Notes under the pieces: model-generated
The model's database searches: none
Told to the model about the DNA's origin: nothing
What the model saw: the letters and a program-made list of their open reading frames with translations, nothing else
Translations under genes and position numbers: made by a program
Source of the DNA: a virus
IMG/VR virus record: IMGVR_UViG_3300042090_001707
Span: 1 to 31,604 of that record
Direction: 5' to 3' (one strand)
DNA length: 31,604 bases
Shown: positions 6,905 through 15,147 of the stretch, in pieces
Layout: each line of letters begins with the position of its first letter
How positions within the stretch are numbered: the first letter of the stretch is position 1

Positions 6905-7794
6905 CAGTGATTCACACTCCGCGCTGTGGTGGCGAGCAGGTTACCCACAGTCTGGACAGTGCCCTGGCCGACCTGCACCGCCGCCCCGATCTGGGAGAGC
7001 GATCCGGCAAGGTCCGATCCGAACAACGTCTTGATGCCGGCCTGTCCAATGCCACTCGTCAGGAGCCGGGAGATCGTGCCCACAGGATCATGGGCAATCC
7101 CGGTCTTCAGGCTCGAGACCGTCATCGAAACTTGCGCGAGGACCGTCGCCGCGGCGGTCGCGTCCTTCTGGATCAACTGGACGGTCTGGATAGCCTTGGT
7201 GAGCGTCGACGCCGCGGCTTGCGGCGGGATCTTCGCCGCCTGCAGCGCCGTCGTCAGGCTGCCCAGTTGCGAGGTTTTTACCGGCGGCAAGACGCCGGAT
7301 TTGGCGGTCGGGATATCGGGCGGCGTGATCAGTGTGGTGCCCTGCTTGCCCAGGAGGTTGTACCAGGTCGAGGAGACGTAGCCGCGCGAGCCGGCGCTCT
7401 CATCGTCCGGACCGTAGTAGCTGAGCCGCAACGTGAACTCGATCCTGAGCGGCGTTCCTTTGAACGTCATCGTCCGCTGCTCGTCGGTGATCGCCAGGAC
7501 GCACCATGGGCCCAGGTTCTCACCGCGCCCGGTGGTGAGCGTCTGCGGCTGGCCCTTCTGCGCGTAAGTGCGCAAAATGTCCACCTGGTGAATGCCACCG
7601 TGGAACGTGGGCAGGATTACGCCGCGCAGCTCGATCTCATCGCGGCCCACGCCCACGAACTGCAGGGAAGGCCGGTGCGCGATCCGGTTCAGTTCCGCCC
7701 AGCGGTATTCCACATTACGGCGCAGTTCCTGGTAGGCCGCCGTCTGAATCGAGAACTGGAAGTTCCCAAGTTGCATCATGATGTCGGTAGCCAT
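6904..7794 (-). CDS. U: Tail protein gpU family with long C-terminal extension
   Basis: A 296-residue protein. The first ~140 residues are a clear P2 gpU homologue: MMQLGNFQFSIQTAAYQELR, then YRWAELNRIAHRPSLQFVG, ELRGVILP and EFTLRLSYYG. The family is usually about 150-170 residues, so residues ~150-296 are extra. They are Ala/Thr/Val-rich and helical, with alternating TAAATVLAQVSM and GIGQAGIKTLFGSDLAGSLS type segments. The extension probably adds an ornament or binds the tape measure. It overlaps both neighbours by one base (TGATG), which implies translational coupling in T-U-X order. Confidence 0.9.
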   Translation of the reverse strand: MATDIMMQLGNFQFSIQTAAYQELRRNVEYRWAELNRIAHRPSLQFVGVGRDEIELRGVILPTFHGGIHQVDILRTYAQKGQPQTLTTGRGENLGPWCVLAITDEQRTMTFKGTPLRIEFTLRLSYYGPDDESAGSRGYVSSTWYNLLGKQGTTLITPPDIPTAKSGVLPPVKTSQLGSLTTALQAAKIPPQAAASTLTKAIQTVQLIQKDATAAATVLAQVSMTVSSLKTGIAHDPVGTISRLLTSGIGQAGIKTLFGSDLAGSLSQIGAAVQVGQGTVQTVGNLLATTARSVNH

Positions 7795-10256
7795 CAGTCG
7801 TGCATCCCTCCGCGCCGGCGCGCTTCGGCATCGCGAACCGCGCGCTCCAGCGTAGATTGAATTTGCGAGGCAACAGCGACAGGATCGCTGGCGCTGTGAA
7901 TAGTGATGGGCATGTGAATCGTGATCGTGGTGCTATGCCCCAGACCCTGCCGGAAGCCGTGCGGCAACGGAATAATCCCCTCCGTGCCGGCGTCGCCCAC
8001 CTCGACGAGGGTCGGCTTCGTGGCGATGCCGCCCTTCGCCATCTTCTTCGGCTGCCCGATCTCGATCATGCCTTCGAGCCCGGTATGAAGCGCCGTTGGT
8101 TTAGCGATGGGAACAGCGTGACCGCCGGGAAGCTGCGCTCCCTCGAGCGCTGCGCCAGGAGACGGCGCCGCGCCGTGGTTCAGGACAATGTGCGTGCCGG
8201 ACCAGCGCTTCCACCGCTCGTCGGTGGCAGCCTGGTTCTCCTTCATCTGGTGGTACGCAATCGCACCACCCGTGGCGGCGCCCAGGAGTCCGACGCCCAG
8301 GAGCGGCGCCAGCGTGGCCATGAGCCCGGCCTGGGCCGTCTCCGCAGTGCCGGCTGCCGTGGCCAATTCCAGCTCAGCATCGCCCGCAAGCCCGAGCGCT
8401 GTGGCCAGCCGGCCCAGGAGCGGGATACGCGTCAAGAGGCCCGCTTTCGACGCCGCGCCGGCCGTTGCTTCCTCAGTCTCCGCCACGGCCAGGCCCTCGG
8501 TGGCGACCGCCGCCTCGCCGGTTGCGACGGTCTGTGCGCCGAGTTGGATGGTCGTCTCCAAACTGCGCAGCTTCCACAGCAGTGCCAGTTCCTTCATCTT
8601 CAGGAACGGCGTCAGGATCGTCGCCATCGCATAGCCGACGACGGTAATGGCACCGCCAAGGCCCAGCGCAGCAACGGTCACTCCGCCAATCCACTTCGCC
8701 GCGGTTGGATGCTCATCGAAGAACGCACCGAGCTTCGCGCACACGCCTTCCAGTTTTTCAAGCACGGCTGTAGCTGCTGGCATCATCGCGATGCCAATCG
8801 GGTTGAAGATCATCCCGATGTTCTTGACGGCCTTCTCCCATTGCTTTTGTGGAGAATTCTCTAACTTCCGATACTCCTCTCGAACGCGTCCAGTGCTGCC
8901 GGCGAGCGCCTCCTGCGCTTGCACCAGTTCCCCGGTTGCGGCGGCGCGCGACAGGTAGAATGCCGCATCGGCGCCGCGCCGGGTGAATGCCTTGGTGAGG
9001 GCATCCCGGTTGCGCTCGAGGCCGCCCATCCGGTTCAAGCGAGCGTTCATGGAGAGGATGGTGCCTTCGAAGTCGAGGTTGCCCTGGGCGTTGTGAACAA
9101 GCTGGAAGCCCAGTTCCTTGGAAGCCTTGGTCAAATTGCGCAGCACCGCACTCATCTGCTGCCCAGCGCCACCGGCCTCCATGCCATAGCGGGTGAGCGC
9201 GCCAATCGCAGCCCCGGTTTGTTCGAAGCTCACCCGCGCCATGCTGGCCTGCGGCAAAGCCTTCGCGAGGCCGGAGCCCAGGCCGCCGATATCCTCAATG
9301 GCGAAGTTCTGCTGTATCGCCGCCGCCAGGTCGCCGATGTGCGAGAGTTTCTGCTGGGTCGAGCCCACCATCTGCAGCCCGGCAGTGTTGTAAATGTTTG
9401 CGATCGCCTTGGCCGTCTCGGCCGCATCCTGCTGGGTGACCTGCGAGACCATGTGCACGGTCTTCGAAGCGATCAACGCTTCATCCGCCTGCAGGCCTTC
9501 CCGGTTGAGCGTGCCCTGGATCGCGAGCATTTCCGGCATCGTGGCCGAGCTGTTGTGCACAAACGCTCGCGTTTCCCGGATGACATCGCCGATCTGTTTC
9601 TTGTCGCCGCGCAGGACGAAGCCCAGGCGAATCTTGGCATCCTCCGATTCGCTCGCCTTGTCGAAAACGCGCTTCACCGCCGCGCCCAGAATGCCGACCT
9701 CCACCATGGCGGCACGCCATTGCGCACGGCTGGCCTGGTTCTTTTTGAGCGCGGCGCTCGCCCCTTCATAGCGCTTCATCGCCGTGCCCAACTGGTTGAG
9801 GGAGTACTCCACGTGTTGATTGGCAGCACGGAACTTCTCCGCCGCCGCGGAGGCCTCGCTGTAATCCGCCTTGGTCTTGGTCAGACTGACGTTCGTGCGG
9901 TCCAGGTTTGCCCGGGCGCGCAGCACAGCCTCATCGGCATGCGCAAGCTGGGCAGCCAGTTTCTCGTCGGCGCCGCCGGCCGCCGCGATCTTCTCTTTGA
10001 CCTTGGCGAAGGAGGCCTCCGCCTTGGCGAGCGCGGCACTCTGCTTTTCGTAGCGCGCGTTGAGCCCTTCCACGGACTCACCCAGGCGCACGCTCGCAGC
10101 TTCCAGTCGCTTCATTTCCTGCGAGCGCGACGCCAGGTCCTTCATCGTGTCGCCGATCTTCTTGAGACCAGACGTGGTCTTGCCGAAGACGGAGCCGACG
10201 GTCGCATCCATCAGGGCGCCGATTTTGACAACAACACTGGCGTTGGGAGTAGGCAT
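7794..10256 (-). CDS. T: Tail tape measure protein
   Basis: An 820-residue protein, the longest in the contractile tail module and placed as P2 gene T. The N-terminal ~200 residues are coiled coil (for example RSQEMKRLEAASVRLGESVE). The middle, ~residues 210-480, has the conserved TP901-type tape-measure core (DKASESEDAKIRLGFVLRGD, then FAIEDIGGLGSGLAKALPQA and GAAIGALTRYGMEAGGAGQQ). Two hydrophobic stretches lie at ~540-575 and ~660-690. A motif near 727-763 (MAKGGIATKPTLVEVGDAG, then IPLP) is typical of tape-measure C-termini. At about 1.5 angstrom per residue the tail would be near 120 nm. It starts five bases after the frameshifted chaperone stop. Confidence 0.93.
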   Translation of the reverse strand: MPTPNASVVVKIGALMDATVGSVFGKTTSGLKKIGDTMKDLASRSQEMKRLEAASVRLGESVEGLNARYEKQSAALAKAEASFAKVKEKIAAAGGADEKLAAQLAHADEAVLRARANLDRTNVSLTKTKADYSEASAAAEKFRAANQHVEYSLNQLGTAMKRYEGASAALKKNQASRAQWRAAMVEVGILGAAVKRVFDKASESEDAKIRLGFVLRGDKKQIGDVIRETRAFVHNSSATMPEMLAIQGTLNREGLQADEALIASKTVHMVSQVTQQDAAETAKAIANIYNTAGLQMVGSTQQKLSHIGDLAAAIQQNFAIEDIGGLGSGLAKALPQASMARVSFEQTGAAIGALTRYGMEAGGAGQQMSAVLRNLTKASKELGFQLVHNAQGNLDFEGTILSMNARLNRMGGLERNRDALTKAFTRRGADAAFYLSRAAATGELVQAQEALAGSTGRVREEYRKLENSPQKQWEKAVKNIGMIFNPIGIAMMPAATAVLEKLEGVCAKLGAFFDEHPTAAKWIGGVTVAALGLGGAITVVGYAMATILTPFLKMKELALLWKLRSLETTIQLGAQTVATGEAAVATEGLAVAETEEATAGAASKAGLLTRIPLLGRLATALGLAGDAELELATAAGTAETAQAGLMATLAPLLGVGLLGAATGGAIAYHQMKENQAATDERWKRWSGTHIVLNHGAAPSPGAALEGAQLPGGHAVPIAKPTALHTGLEGMIEIGQPKKMAKGGIATKPTLVEVGDAGTEGIIPLPHGFRQGLGHSTTITIHMPITIHSASDPVAVASQIQSTLERAVRDAEARRRGGMHD

Positions 10257-10261
10257 CAGCT

Positions 10262-10411
10262 TTAAGGAAGAAGCGATTCGCGGACAGATTGCGCGGCTTC
10301 AGACCAGTCGCGGAAATCCTCGATCGAGAGATCGAGCAGTTCGGAGAGAGACCAGCCGGTCACGTTCGCCAAGCACACTACGGCTTGGCGGAGTTCCGCG
10401 GCGTCGGGGAG
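10262..10411 (-). CDS. Frameshifted C-terminal part of the tail assembly chaperone (E' type)
   Basis: This minus-1 frame relative to the E-like gene has no start codon of its own and ends at TAA 10264-10262. After slipping on T TTT TTC, ribosomes would read LPDAAELRQAVVCLANVTGW, then SLSELLDLSIEDFRDW and SEAAQ...LLP, 49 residues joined to the first 82. The WSLSELLDLSIEDFRDW segment strongly resembles E'/GT-type chaperone tails. The long form would be 131 residues. In the P2 E/E' and lambda G/GT systems this form binds the tape measure and recruits tube protein. Confidence 0.85.
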   Translation of the reverse strand, partial: LPDAAELRQAVVCLANVTGWSLSELLDLSIEDFRDWSEAAQSVRESLLP

Positions 10412-10656
10412 AAAAAACGGGCAAGTACCTCTTGCAGGCGCGCATAATCGGCGGCATCGAGCTCTTCGATTTCGGCGGGCGTCAGGCTCGCGAGATTCGC
10501 CACCAGCCGGACCTCCTGCTCCGCCGTGTTGCCGGCCACTTTCTGGGCGGCAAGCGTGTCTTTGACCTTGGGCCGGCGCAAAGTGATCTCTTGAATCAGC
10601 TGCGCGCCGGAAGTAATTGGGAACTCGAGTTTGATTGTGGTTTCAGATTGCTGCAT
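10378..10656 (-). CDS. E: Tail assembly chaperone, short form (P2 gpE-like)
   Basis: A 92-residue protein with an N-terminal pattern of tail assembly chaperones: TTIKLEFPITSGAQLIQEIT, then LRRPKVKD. It lies between the tube gene and the tape measure, the conserved place for this function. Translation normally stops at TAG 10380-10378. The last ten residues (SPTPRNSAKP) look like read-out beyond a slip site rather than a conserved end, and the alternative frame carries the conserved continuation. It is separated from the tube gene by a terminator, so its transcript level should be lower. Confidence 0.9.
   Translation of the reverse strand: MQQSETTIKLEFPITSGAQLIQEITLRRPKVKDTLAAQKVAGNTAEQEVRLVANLASLTPAEIEELDAADYARLQEVLARFFSPTPRNSAKP
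10411..10417 (-). promoter_or_regulatory. Programmed minus-1 ribosomal frameshift site T TTT TTC
   Basis: On the minus strand the codons ...CGT TTT TTC TCC... place T-TTT-TTC in exactly the phase required for X XXY YYZ slippage. Eleven bases downstream, GCGG AACT CCGC can form a small hairpin that might act as a weak stimulator. The shifted frame encodes a conserved chaperone tail, which is the main support that the site is used. Confidence 0.85.
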
Positions 10657-10667
10657 GGAATCCTGCT

Positions 10668-10698
10668 AAAAAAGCGGGGCGGCTCGCAACGCCGCCCC
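10668..10698 (-). terminator. Intrinsic terminator after the tail tube gene
   Basis: On the minus strand GGGGCGGC (10698-10691) and GCCGCCCC (10683-10676) form a perfect 8-bp stem with a 7-base loop, followed after GC by six T's (10673-10668). It lies in the 117-base gap between the tube gene and the chaperone. Partial termination here would keep sheath and tube mRNA abundant relative to the chaperone, tape measure and hub messages. Confidence 0.85.
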
Positions 10699-10773
10699 AT
10701 CTCCAAGGAAAGTGAAAGTAGTTGGCTCCGGGAATCCCGCCCGGACCGGGCCTGCCGTGGCTGCAGAAATGGC

Positions 10774-11280
10774 TTAGATGCCCAGCGCCGTGCGCTGGCT
10801 GGCGAGTTGATCGACGCCTTTGATGATGCGTTTCATGTTGATGACATCAATCTCAATCACGTCCGTACCGTTGACGGTGAGCCGGTAATAAGTCACCGCG
10901 ATGGACGCCTTGAGCGTGGCCTGATCGCCAGCCTTCCACGTGCCCGGATCCAGCTCTTTGATCCGGCCCCCGACCGTAGCGACGATCGCTTGCGCGTCCT
11001 CGCCTTGGCGCTGGACGGCGCCGCGGAAGCTGAACCGCGTCTCCGCGCTGGTGGTGATGCCCCACAGCGCCATCACGGCGGCGTTGTATTCGGCCAGCGT
11101 GAAGGAGCACTCGAGCTTCTCCGTGCCGGTGATGACCTCGACCGGCGTGTCCATGCCGCCGGCGCGGTACTCTTCCGTCTTCGACGTCACCTTCGGCAGG
11201 TTGAGTTCGGGCGCCAGGCCCACATAGCCTTTGCCATCGGCAAAGACCGAGAAGTTCTGCAGACGTTGCGGGTAAGGCAT
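10774..11280 (-). CDS. FII: Contractile tail tube protein, P2 gpFII family
   Basis: A 168-residue major tail tube protein. Family hallmarks are the start MPYPQRLQNFSVFADGKGYV, then GLAPELNLPKVT, the EYRAGGMDTPVEV segment and, near the end, YYRLTVNGTDVIEIDVINMK. The tube polymerises inside the sheath and conducts DNA. Its ATG is next to the sheath stop. Length is normal for the family. The gene ends shortly before a strong terminator, which fits the need for high copy number. Confidence 0.95.
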   Translation of the reverse strand: MPYPQRLQNFSVFADGKGYVGLAPELNLPKVTSKTEEYRAGGMDTPVEVITGTEKLECSFTLAEYNAAVMALWGITTSAETRFSFRGAVQRQGEDAQAIVATVGGRIKELDPGTWKAGDQATLKASIAVTYYRLTVNGTDVIEIDVINMKRIIKGVDQLASQRTALGI

Positions 11281-12902
11281 TAAGCGGTCACCTCCGTGAG
11301 GTAGTTGTCGTTGATCATCGACTGGAAGGTGATGTGCTCAGCCGGATAGGGCGGCGCGAAATCGAAGTCGATGTAGATCTGACCCGACGCGATGGTCGTC
11401 GGGGTGTTCAGCTCCGGATCGGCCCAGGCCTTGCCGTCAATGATGGCGCCCTCGGCCTGCAGGCTGCGCAGGTAGGAGTTGACGCTATCGACGACGTCCG
11501 TGAGGAAGGTCTTGGTGATGTTGCGGTCCACAGCCCAGAGGAAGCTCTGGAGGATCGCGTCGTTGATCATGTCGGCGGTGCGAACGACCGACAGGAAGCT
11601 CCACTGCGGGTCTGCAGAGCAGGTTCGGTTACCCCACAGCCGGTAGCCGTCCTGGTAGATGACCGTGGCAATGTCGTTCTGGTTGAGTAGATTCGCCCGG
11701 CTGGAGTAATCGCCCATGGCGAAATCTACCGGGCGATTGGTGCCGAGCACGCCGTTCAGGACCTGGTTCGAAGGGCTGAACCAGAAGCCATTGGTGGCGT
11801 CCTGGTTCGCAATGAGGCCAGCGACGTAACCAGAAGCCGGCTGCGTGTCGTTGACGTCCGTGACCGGGTTCAAGCGGATCACGCCCGGGTCGACCAGGAA
11901 GATGCGCTTCGAACCCCAATCGTTGCGGAAGCTGATCGCCGAGGCGTCGGTGGTGAGCGGGCCGTTGGCAGCGCTGGGCCCGTCAACTACGACGATGGCG
12001 CGCAGCTTGTTGGCGACGGCGGAGAGCGCGGCGATGACCGCGTTGGCCGTCGTGCCGGTCTTGATGCCGGTAAAGCCCGGAGCGCACAGGATGCGCGGGG
12101 TGACGCCGGCCACGCTCGCCGCGGCGAGCAGAGCCTGCGCGCCGGTGTAGGCGCCCGTGGTGGCGTTCGTGCCGCCGGCCGCCGCAGCCTGGGTGACCTT
12201 GGTCGGATCGAGGTAGCTGTAGGCCACGTTGAGCGTGGCATTGGCTGCGATCTTCCCGCCGTAGATGAGCGTGATCAGCCCGGTCTGCGCGGCGATGGTG
12301 TAGTCGGTACCGGCGGTGATGCCAGCGATGGTGTAAGTCACCAGCACCGCCTGGTTCGCGACCATGTTGCCGCCGCCCACCTGCGTGATCGTGCCGCCGG
12401 CGAAGGTGTAATCCGTGGCCAGCACGTAGGTCTTCGTGCCGTCGGCGGACTTCACGACCGGCGCGCTGGCGCCCGGGGGCAATGGCAATGCCGTGCCCTG
12501 GAACGTCATGGGCGCCGTCACCGGGCCGGTAAGCGCGACAGCAGACACCGCGACATGCGGAAGCTGAATCTGGCCGACCGAGCTGAACGCCAGTGGAGCG
12601 GCAGCGACGTTTGTTTGCAGCGTGTTGTCGCCCGGGTCCGCCACGTTGACGACGACCACCTGGGCGCCGCACTGCGCGAAAATCGCGGCCAGCGCGTCGG
12701 GAATCGTGAAGCCGTAACCAGCCGGACCGAAGGTCTGTGTGGCGAGCTGCAGACTTCCGCTGATCAGCGTCGGGGTATTGAGCGGCCCGAACGGTGCGGA
12801 GCCGATCAGGCCAATGACAGCCGAGGACGGAGTCGTGATCGGCCGCGAGCCGGTGTCGATTTGCAGAACTTCGGCACCGTGCAGGAACTGGTTTCCTGGC
12901 AT
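11280..12902 (-). CDS. FI: Contractile tail sheath protein, P2 gpFI-type
   Basis: A 540-residue sheath subunit. The N-terminus (LHGAEVLQIDTGSRPITTPS followed by SAVIGLIGSAPFGP) and C-terminal core (FLWAVDRNITKTFLTDVVDS, then SVNSYLRSLQAEGAIIDGKA and IYIDFDFAPPYPAEHITF) are diagnostic. It is longer than P2 FI (about 396 residues). The excess is a Gly/Ala/Thr-rich strand domain at roughly residues 100-240 (KTYVLATDYTFAGGTITQVG and similar), a surface domain inserted into many phage sheaths. The ribosome site AAAGGAG lies ten bases upstream of the ATG. Confidence 0.95.
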   Translation of the reverse strand: MPGNQFLHGAEVLQIDTGSRPITTPSSAVIGLIGSAPFGPLNTPTLISGSLQLATQTFGPAGYGFTIPDALAAIFAQCGAQVVVVNVADPGDNTLQTNVAAAPLAFSSVGQIQLPHVAVSAVALTGPVTAPMTFQGTALPLPPGASAPVVKSADGTKTYVLATDYTFAGGTITQVGGGNMVANQAVLVTYTIAGITAGTDYTIAAQTGLITLIYGGKIAANATLNVAYSYLDPTKVTQAAAAGGTNATTGAYTGAQALLAAASVAGVTPRILCAPGFTGIKTGTTANAVIAALSAVANKLRAIVVVDGPSAANGPLTTDASAISFRNDWGSKRIFLVDPGVIRLNPVTDVNDTQPASGYVAGLIANQDATNGFWFSPSNQVLNGVLGTNRPVDFAMGDYSSRANLLNQNDIATVIYQDGYRLWGNRTCSADPQWSFLSVVRTADMINDAILQSFLWAVDRNITKTFLTDVVDSVNSYLRSLQAEGAIIDGKAWADPELNTPTTIASGQIYIDFDFAPPYPAEHITFQSMINDNYLTEVTA

Positions 12903-12990
12903 GAATGAATTTCTCCTTTGAGTGATTTACGCCGGTTCGGGCCGGCCGGAAGATAACGAGCTGAGGATAGAAGCGCGCTACACGCGCGTG

Positions 12991-13383
12991 CTACTTCGAG
13001 GGCGGGGCGAACGTGGATCCGTCGTAGGTCCAGCCGACCACTGGCATCGGGTTCAGGTTGTCGATGCGGATGGCGCCGGGATACTGAACGCCGATCTTGG
13101 ACGGCAGGACCGTCACAACCTGAGCGACGGTCCCGGCTGTGACGATGGCGAACGTCTGCGGTGCCGTCCATGTGACGCCGTCGTAGCCCCAGCCGATGCC
13201 GGGCTGCGGCGTGACGTTGTCGATGCGAGGCGAACCGGGATAGTGCTGATCCATGAAGGCCTGATCGGCAACAACCGTGTTGGTCACTACGCCATCCTCT
13301 ATGACGGCATAAACGGTTTCGGATTTGGCCATGGCGCAGAACGCCACAAGAAGCACGAGCAGAGCGGTGTTGATGATCTTCAT
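12991..13383 (-). CDS. Secreted small protein with two tandem GW-YDG repeats
   Basis: A 130-residue protein with a clear signal peptide (MKIINTALLVLLVAFCAMA) and a strong ribosome site GGGAGGA before the ATG. The mature part holds two copies of a ~45-residue unit. The copies read YPGSPRIDNVTPQPGIGWGY DG and YPGAIRIDNLNPMPVVGWTY DG, each followed by a Thr/Phe-rich turn and Pro. Short YDG-containing repeats of this kind occur in phage tail-fibre tips and assembly proteins. It sits in a cassette of small appendage genes just before the sheath gene. Function is inferred from position only. Confidence 0.7.
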   Translation of the reverse strand: MKIINTALLVLLVAFCAMAKSETVYAVIEDGVVTNTVVADQAFMDQHYPGSPRIDNVTPQPGIGWGYDGVTWTAPQTFAIVTAGTVAQVVTVLPSKIGVQYPGAIRIDNLNPMPVVGWTYDGSTFAPPSK

Positions 13384-13393
13384 GAAGTCCTCC

Positions 13394-14095
13394 CTATTCC
13401 TGCCACGTCACGATCACGATTCCAGAACCGCCCGCGCCGCCGGTATAACCTGCGTTCGTAGCGCCGCCTCCGCCGCCGCTTCCCGTGTTTGCGCCTGCGG
13501 CGGTAGCTTGCAGCGTATTCGCGCCGCCATTTCCTCCACCGCACGCACCTTGTCCCGCGTAAGCAGCGCCATTCGTGTTTGATCCGCCGCCACCACCGCC
13601 CGCGAAACCATCGCGACATTGTCCACCACTTCCGCCGTGTGAACCAGACGGAGTGAATCCTGCGCCATTGGCGCCAGTACCGCCAGAATTGGTCGCAGAG
13701 GCACCATCGTTGGAAAAGCCAGCAGTTCCACCAGATGCGGACACCAATGCGCCGAAAGTGGTCGTTCCGCCCGCGCCCGCCGCCGCGCCGCCCGCGCCAA
13801 TAGTGACGGTCGTTGCAACGGTCGCTTGGACCATCTTCACGACTACCTGTCCGGCGTTGCCCCCACCACCCGGGTAACCGCTTGAATTCCCAACGCCACC
13901 GCCACCACCACCGCCAACGGCTTCAACCGTAACCCAGCCTCCCAAAGCGACCAGATTGGCCGATGGCGTGAAAGTCCCGGAAGTCAGAAAGACTTGCTGT
14001 TTGGTGACTGTTTTACTCCTGAGTAGTGTTGACAGTGAGGTTTGCCCGTAAGCAAACGCGCTCAACAAGAGCAGGCAGAAGATAAAGCGTTTCAT
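13394..14095 (-). CDS. Glycine-rich appendage protein with signal peptide
   Basis: A 233-residue protein. It begins with a signal peptide (MKRFIFCLLLLSAFAYGQ) and a strand-rich segment including VFLTSGTFTPSANLVALGGW and VTVEAVGGGGGGG. The C-terminal two-thirds is dominated by Gly, Ala, Ser and Asn with (GGxGG) runs and ends GGSGIVIVTWQE. This is the architecture of glycine-rich domains on phage tail fibres and adhesins (PF21722-like, T4 gp38-style polyglycine loops), where an N-terminal TFTP..V..V.V.GGGGGGG is typical. It has two Cys in the Gly-rich part. The signal peptide is unusual for a fibre tip. Confidence 0.8.
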   Translation of the reverse strand: MKRFIFCLLLLSAFAYGQTSLSTLLRSKTVTKQQVFLTSGTFTPSANLVALGGWVTVEAVGGGGGGGVGNSSGYPGGGGNAGQVVVKMVQATVATTVTIGAGGAAAGAGGTTTFGALVSASGGTAGFSNDGASATNSGGTGANGAGFTPSGSHGGSGGQCRDGFAGGGGGGSNTNGAAYAGQGACGGGNGGANTLQATAAGANTGSGGGGGATNAGYTGGAGGSGIVIVTWQE

Positions 14096-14096
14096 G

Positions 14097-14948
14097 TTAG
14101 AAGACTCTCCAATCGCTCGTCGCCGCGAAATAGATCAATGCGAACCCGCCGTAGGTGATATCCACCGTCAGCCCGTTTGAATCGCCCATTACCTTCTGCC
14201 CAGACGATGGAACGATGGTGAACGTGCTGGCGCCGCTGAGCCCATTGATGAAGAGCACCTGCTGCCCATCTGCGGTTCCGGCCGGCAGTGTTGCTACGAC
14301 TCCCGCCGCGATCACGTAATAACCGTTCTGAAACGCTGCGGCAAACGAAGCGCTCTTCGCGCTCCACGCGAGCGTGGGCGCGCTCAGTGTGCCGTTCGCA
14401 TAGCTGAGCCCGCTACCCACGGTCGCCGAAGCGAATCCGCCCTTACCATCACCGGCCAGCAAGGCCGCGGAACTCAACGCGGGAATTGCGGCGGTATTGA
14501 GCGTGCCGTTCGCGTAACTGAGCCCGGCGCCGATGGTCACAGGCGCAAAACCACCCTGGCCATTGCCCGCCAGAATCGCCGTCGTACCGAGCATTGCCAA
14601 TGCGGTCGCCTGGAGTGCGTTCTCCCAGGCCGTGATGGCAGCGAGCGTTTGCGCCTGCCACGTGGCAACGGCCGCCAGGGCCGCGGACTGCGAGGCTGTG
14701 ATGGCCGCTACGCTCGCGTTGGCGTTCGCCACATCCTGATTGAGCGTGGCGAAGGTCGGGCTCAGCACGGAGTCGAGCCGTGCCAGGCCGAAGTCCGTCA
14801 ACGTCTGCACGGCCGCTTCCCACGCGATCTTGAGCGCTTCGAGCGCCGCAATGCGCGTGTCCAGATCCCGGAAGCGCGGGTTGAAAGTCCCCGCGCTCAA
14901 CGCCGTCTGGCCATCGGTGAAGCGGTACTTATCGAAGCTGAGTGGCAT
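14097..14948 (-). CDS. Tail-fibre-like protein
   Basis: A 283-residue protein. The N-terminus (MPLSFDKYRFTDGQTALSAG) followed by LDTRIAALEALKIAWEAAV resembles the attachment and coiled-coil part of short tail fibres. A second helical region spans ~60-120 (Ala-rich). Two related ~40-residue beta segments follow, LAGNGQGGFAPVTIGAGLSY ANGTL and LAGDGKGGFASATVGSGLSY ANGTL. The C-terminal ~70 residues (FINGLSGASTFTIVPSSGQK and YGGFALIYFAATSDWRVF) look like a fibre knob. It overlaps the upstream small gene by 20 bases and probably forms part of the host-recognition cassette. Confidence 0.75.
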   Translation of the reverse strand: MPLSFDKYRFTDGQTALSAGTFNPRFRDLDTRIAALEALKIAWEAAVQTLTDFGLARLDSVLSPTFATLNQDVANANASVAAITASQSAALAAVATWQAQTLAAITAWENALQATALAMLGTTAILAGNGQGGFAPVTIGAGLSYANGTLNTAAIPALSSAALLAGDGKGGFASATVGSGLSYANGTLSAPTLAWSAKSASFAAAFQNGYYVIAAGVVATLPAGTADGQQVLFINGLSGASTFTIVPSSGQKVMGDSNGLTVDITYGGFALIYFAATSDWRVF

Positions 14949-15135
14949 CCTGGACGCTCGCCTGGATCGGAATCAGCACATCCCCCCGGAGGCGATACTC
15001 GCGCCCCGGGTACAACCGCTCGCCCAGCACCTCCACGGTCTCCGCGAGATGCACGACATACTGGGCGCCCGGGTCGATAGCAGGGCCCTTGCTGGCGGGC
15101 GCCTCGCTGGCTTTCTGTTCAGTAGTTGTTGGCAT
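14929..15135 (-). CDS. Small protein of the appendage cassette
   Basis: A 68-residue protein with a strong AGGAGG six bases before ATG 15135. The first ~20 residues are polar and Ala/Glu-rich. The rest has alternating strands (AQYVVHLAETVEVLGERLYP, then GREYRLRGDVLIPI), similar to small beta-barrel or fibre-cap proteins found after fibre genes. It lies between the large fibre-like gene and the 283-residue fibre gene and overlaps the latter. No family is recognised. Confidence 0.7.
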   Translation of the reverse strand: MPTTTEQKASEAPASKGPAIDPGAQYVVHLAETVEVLGERLYPGREYRLRGDVLIPIQASVQDATQLR

Positions 15136-15147
15136 GAAAACCTCCTG

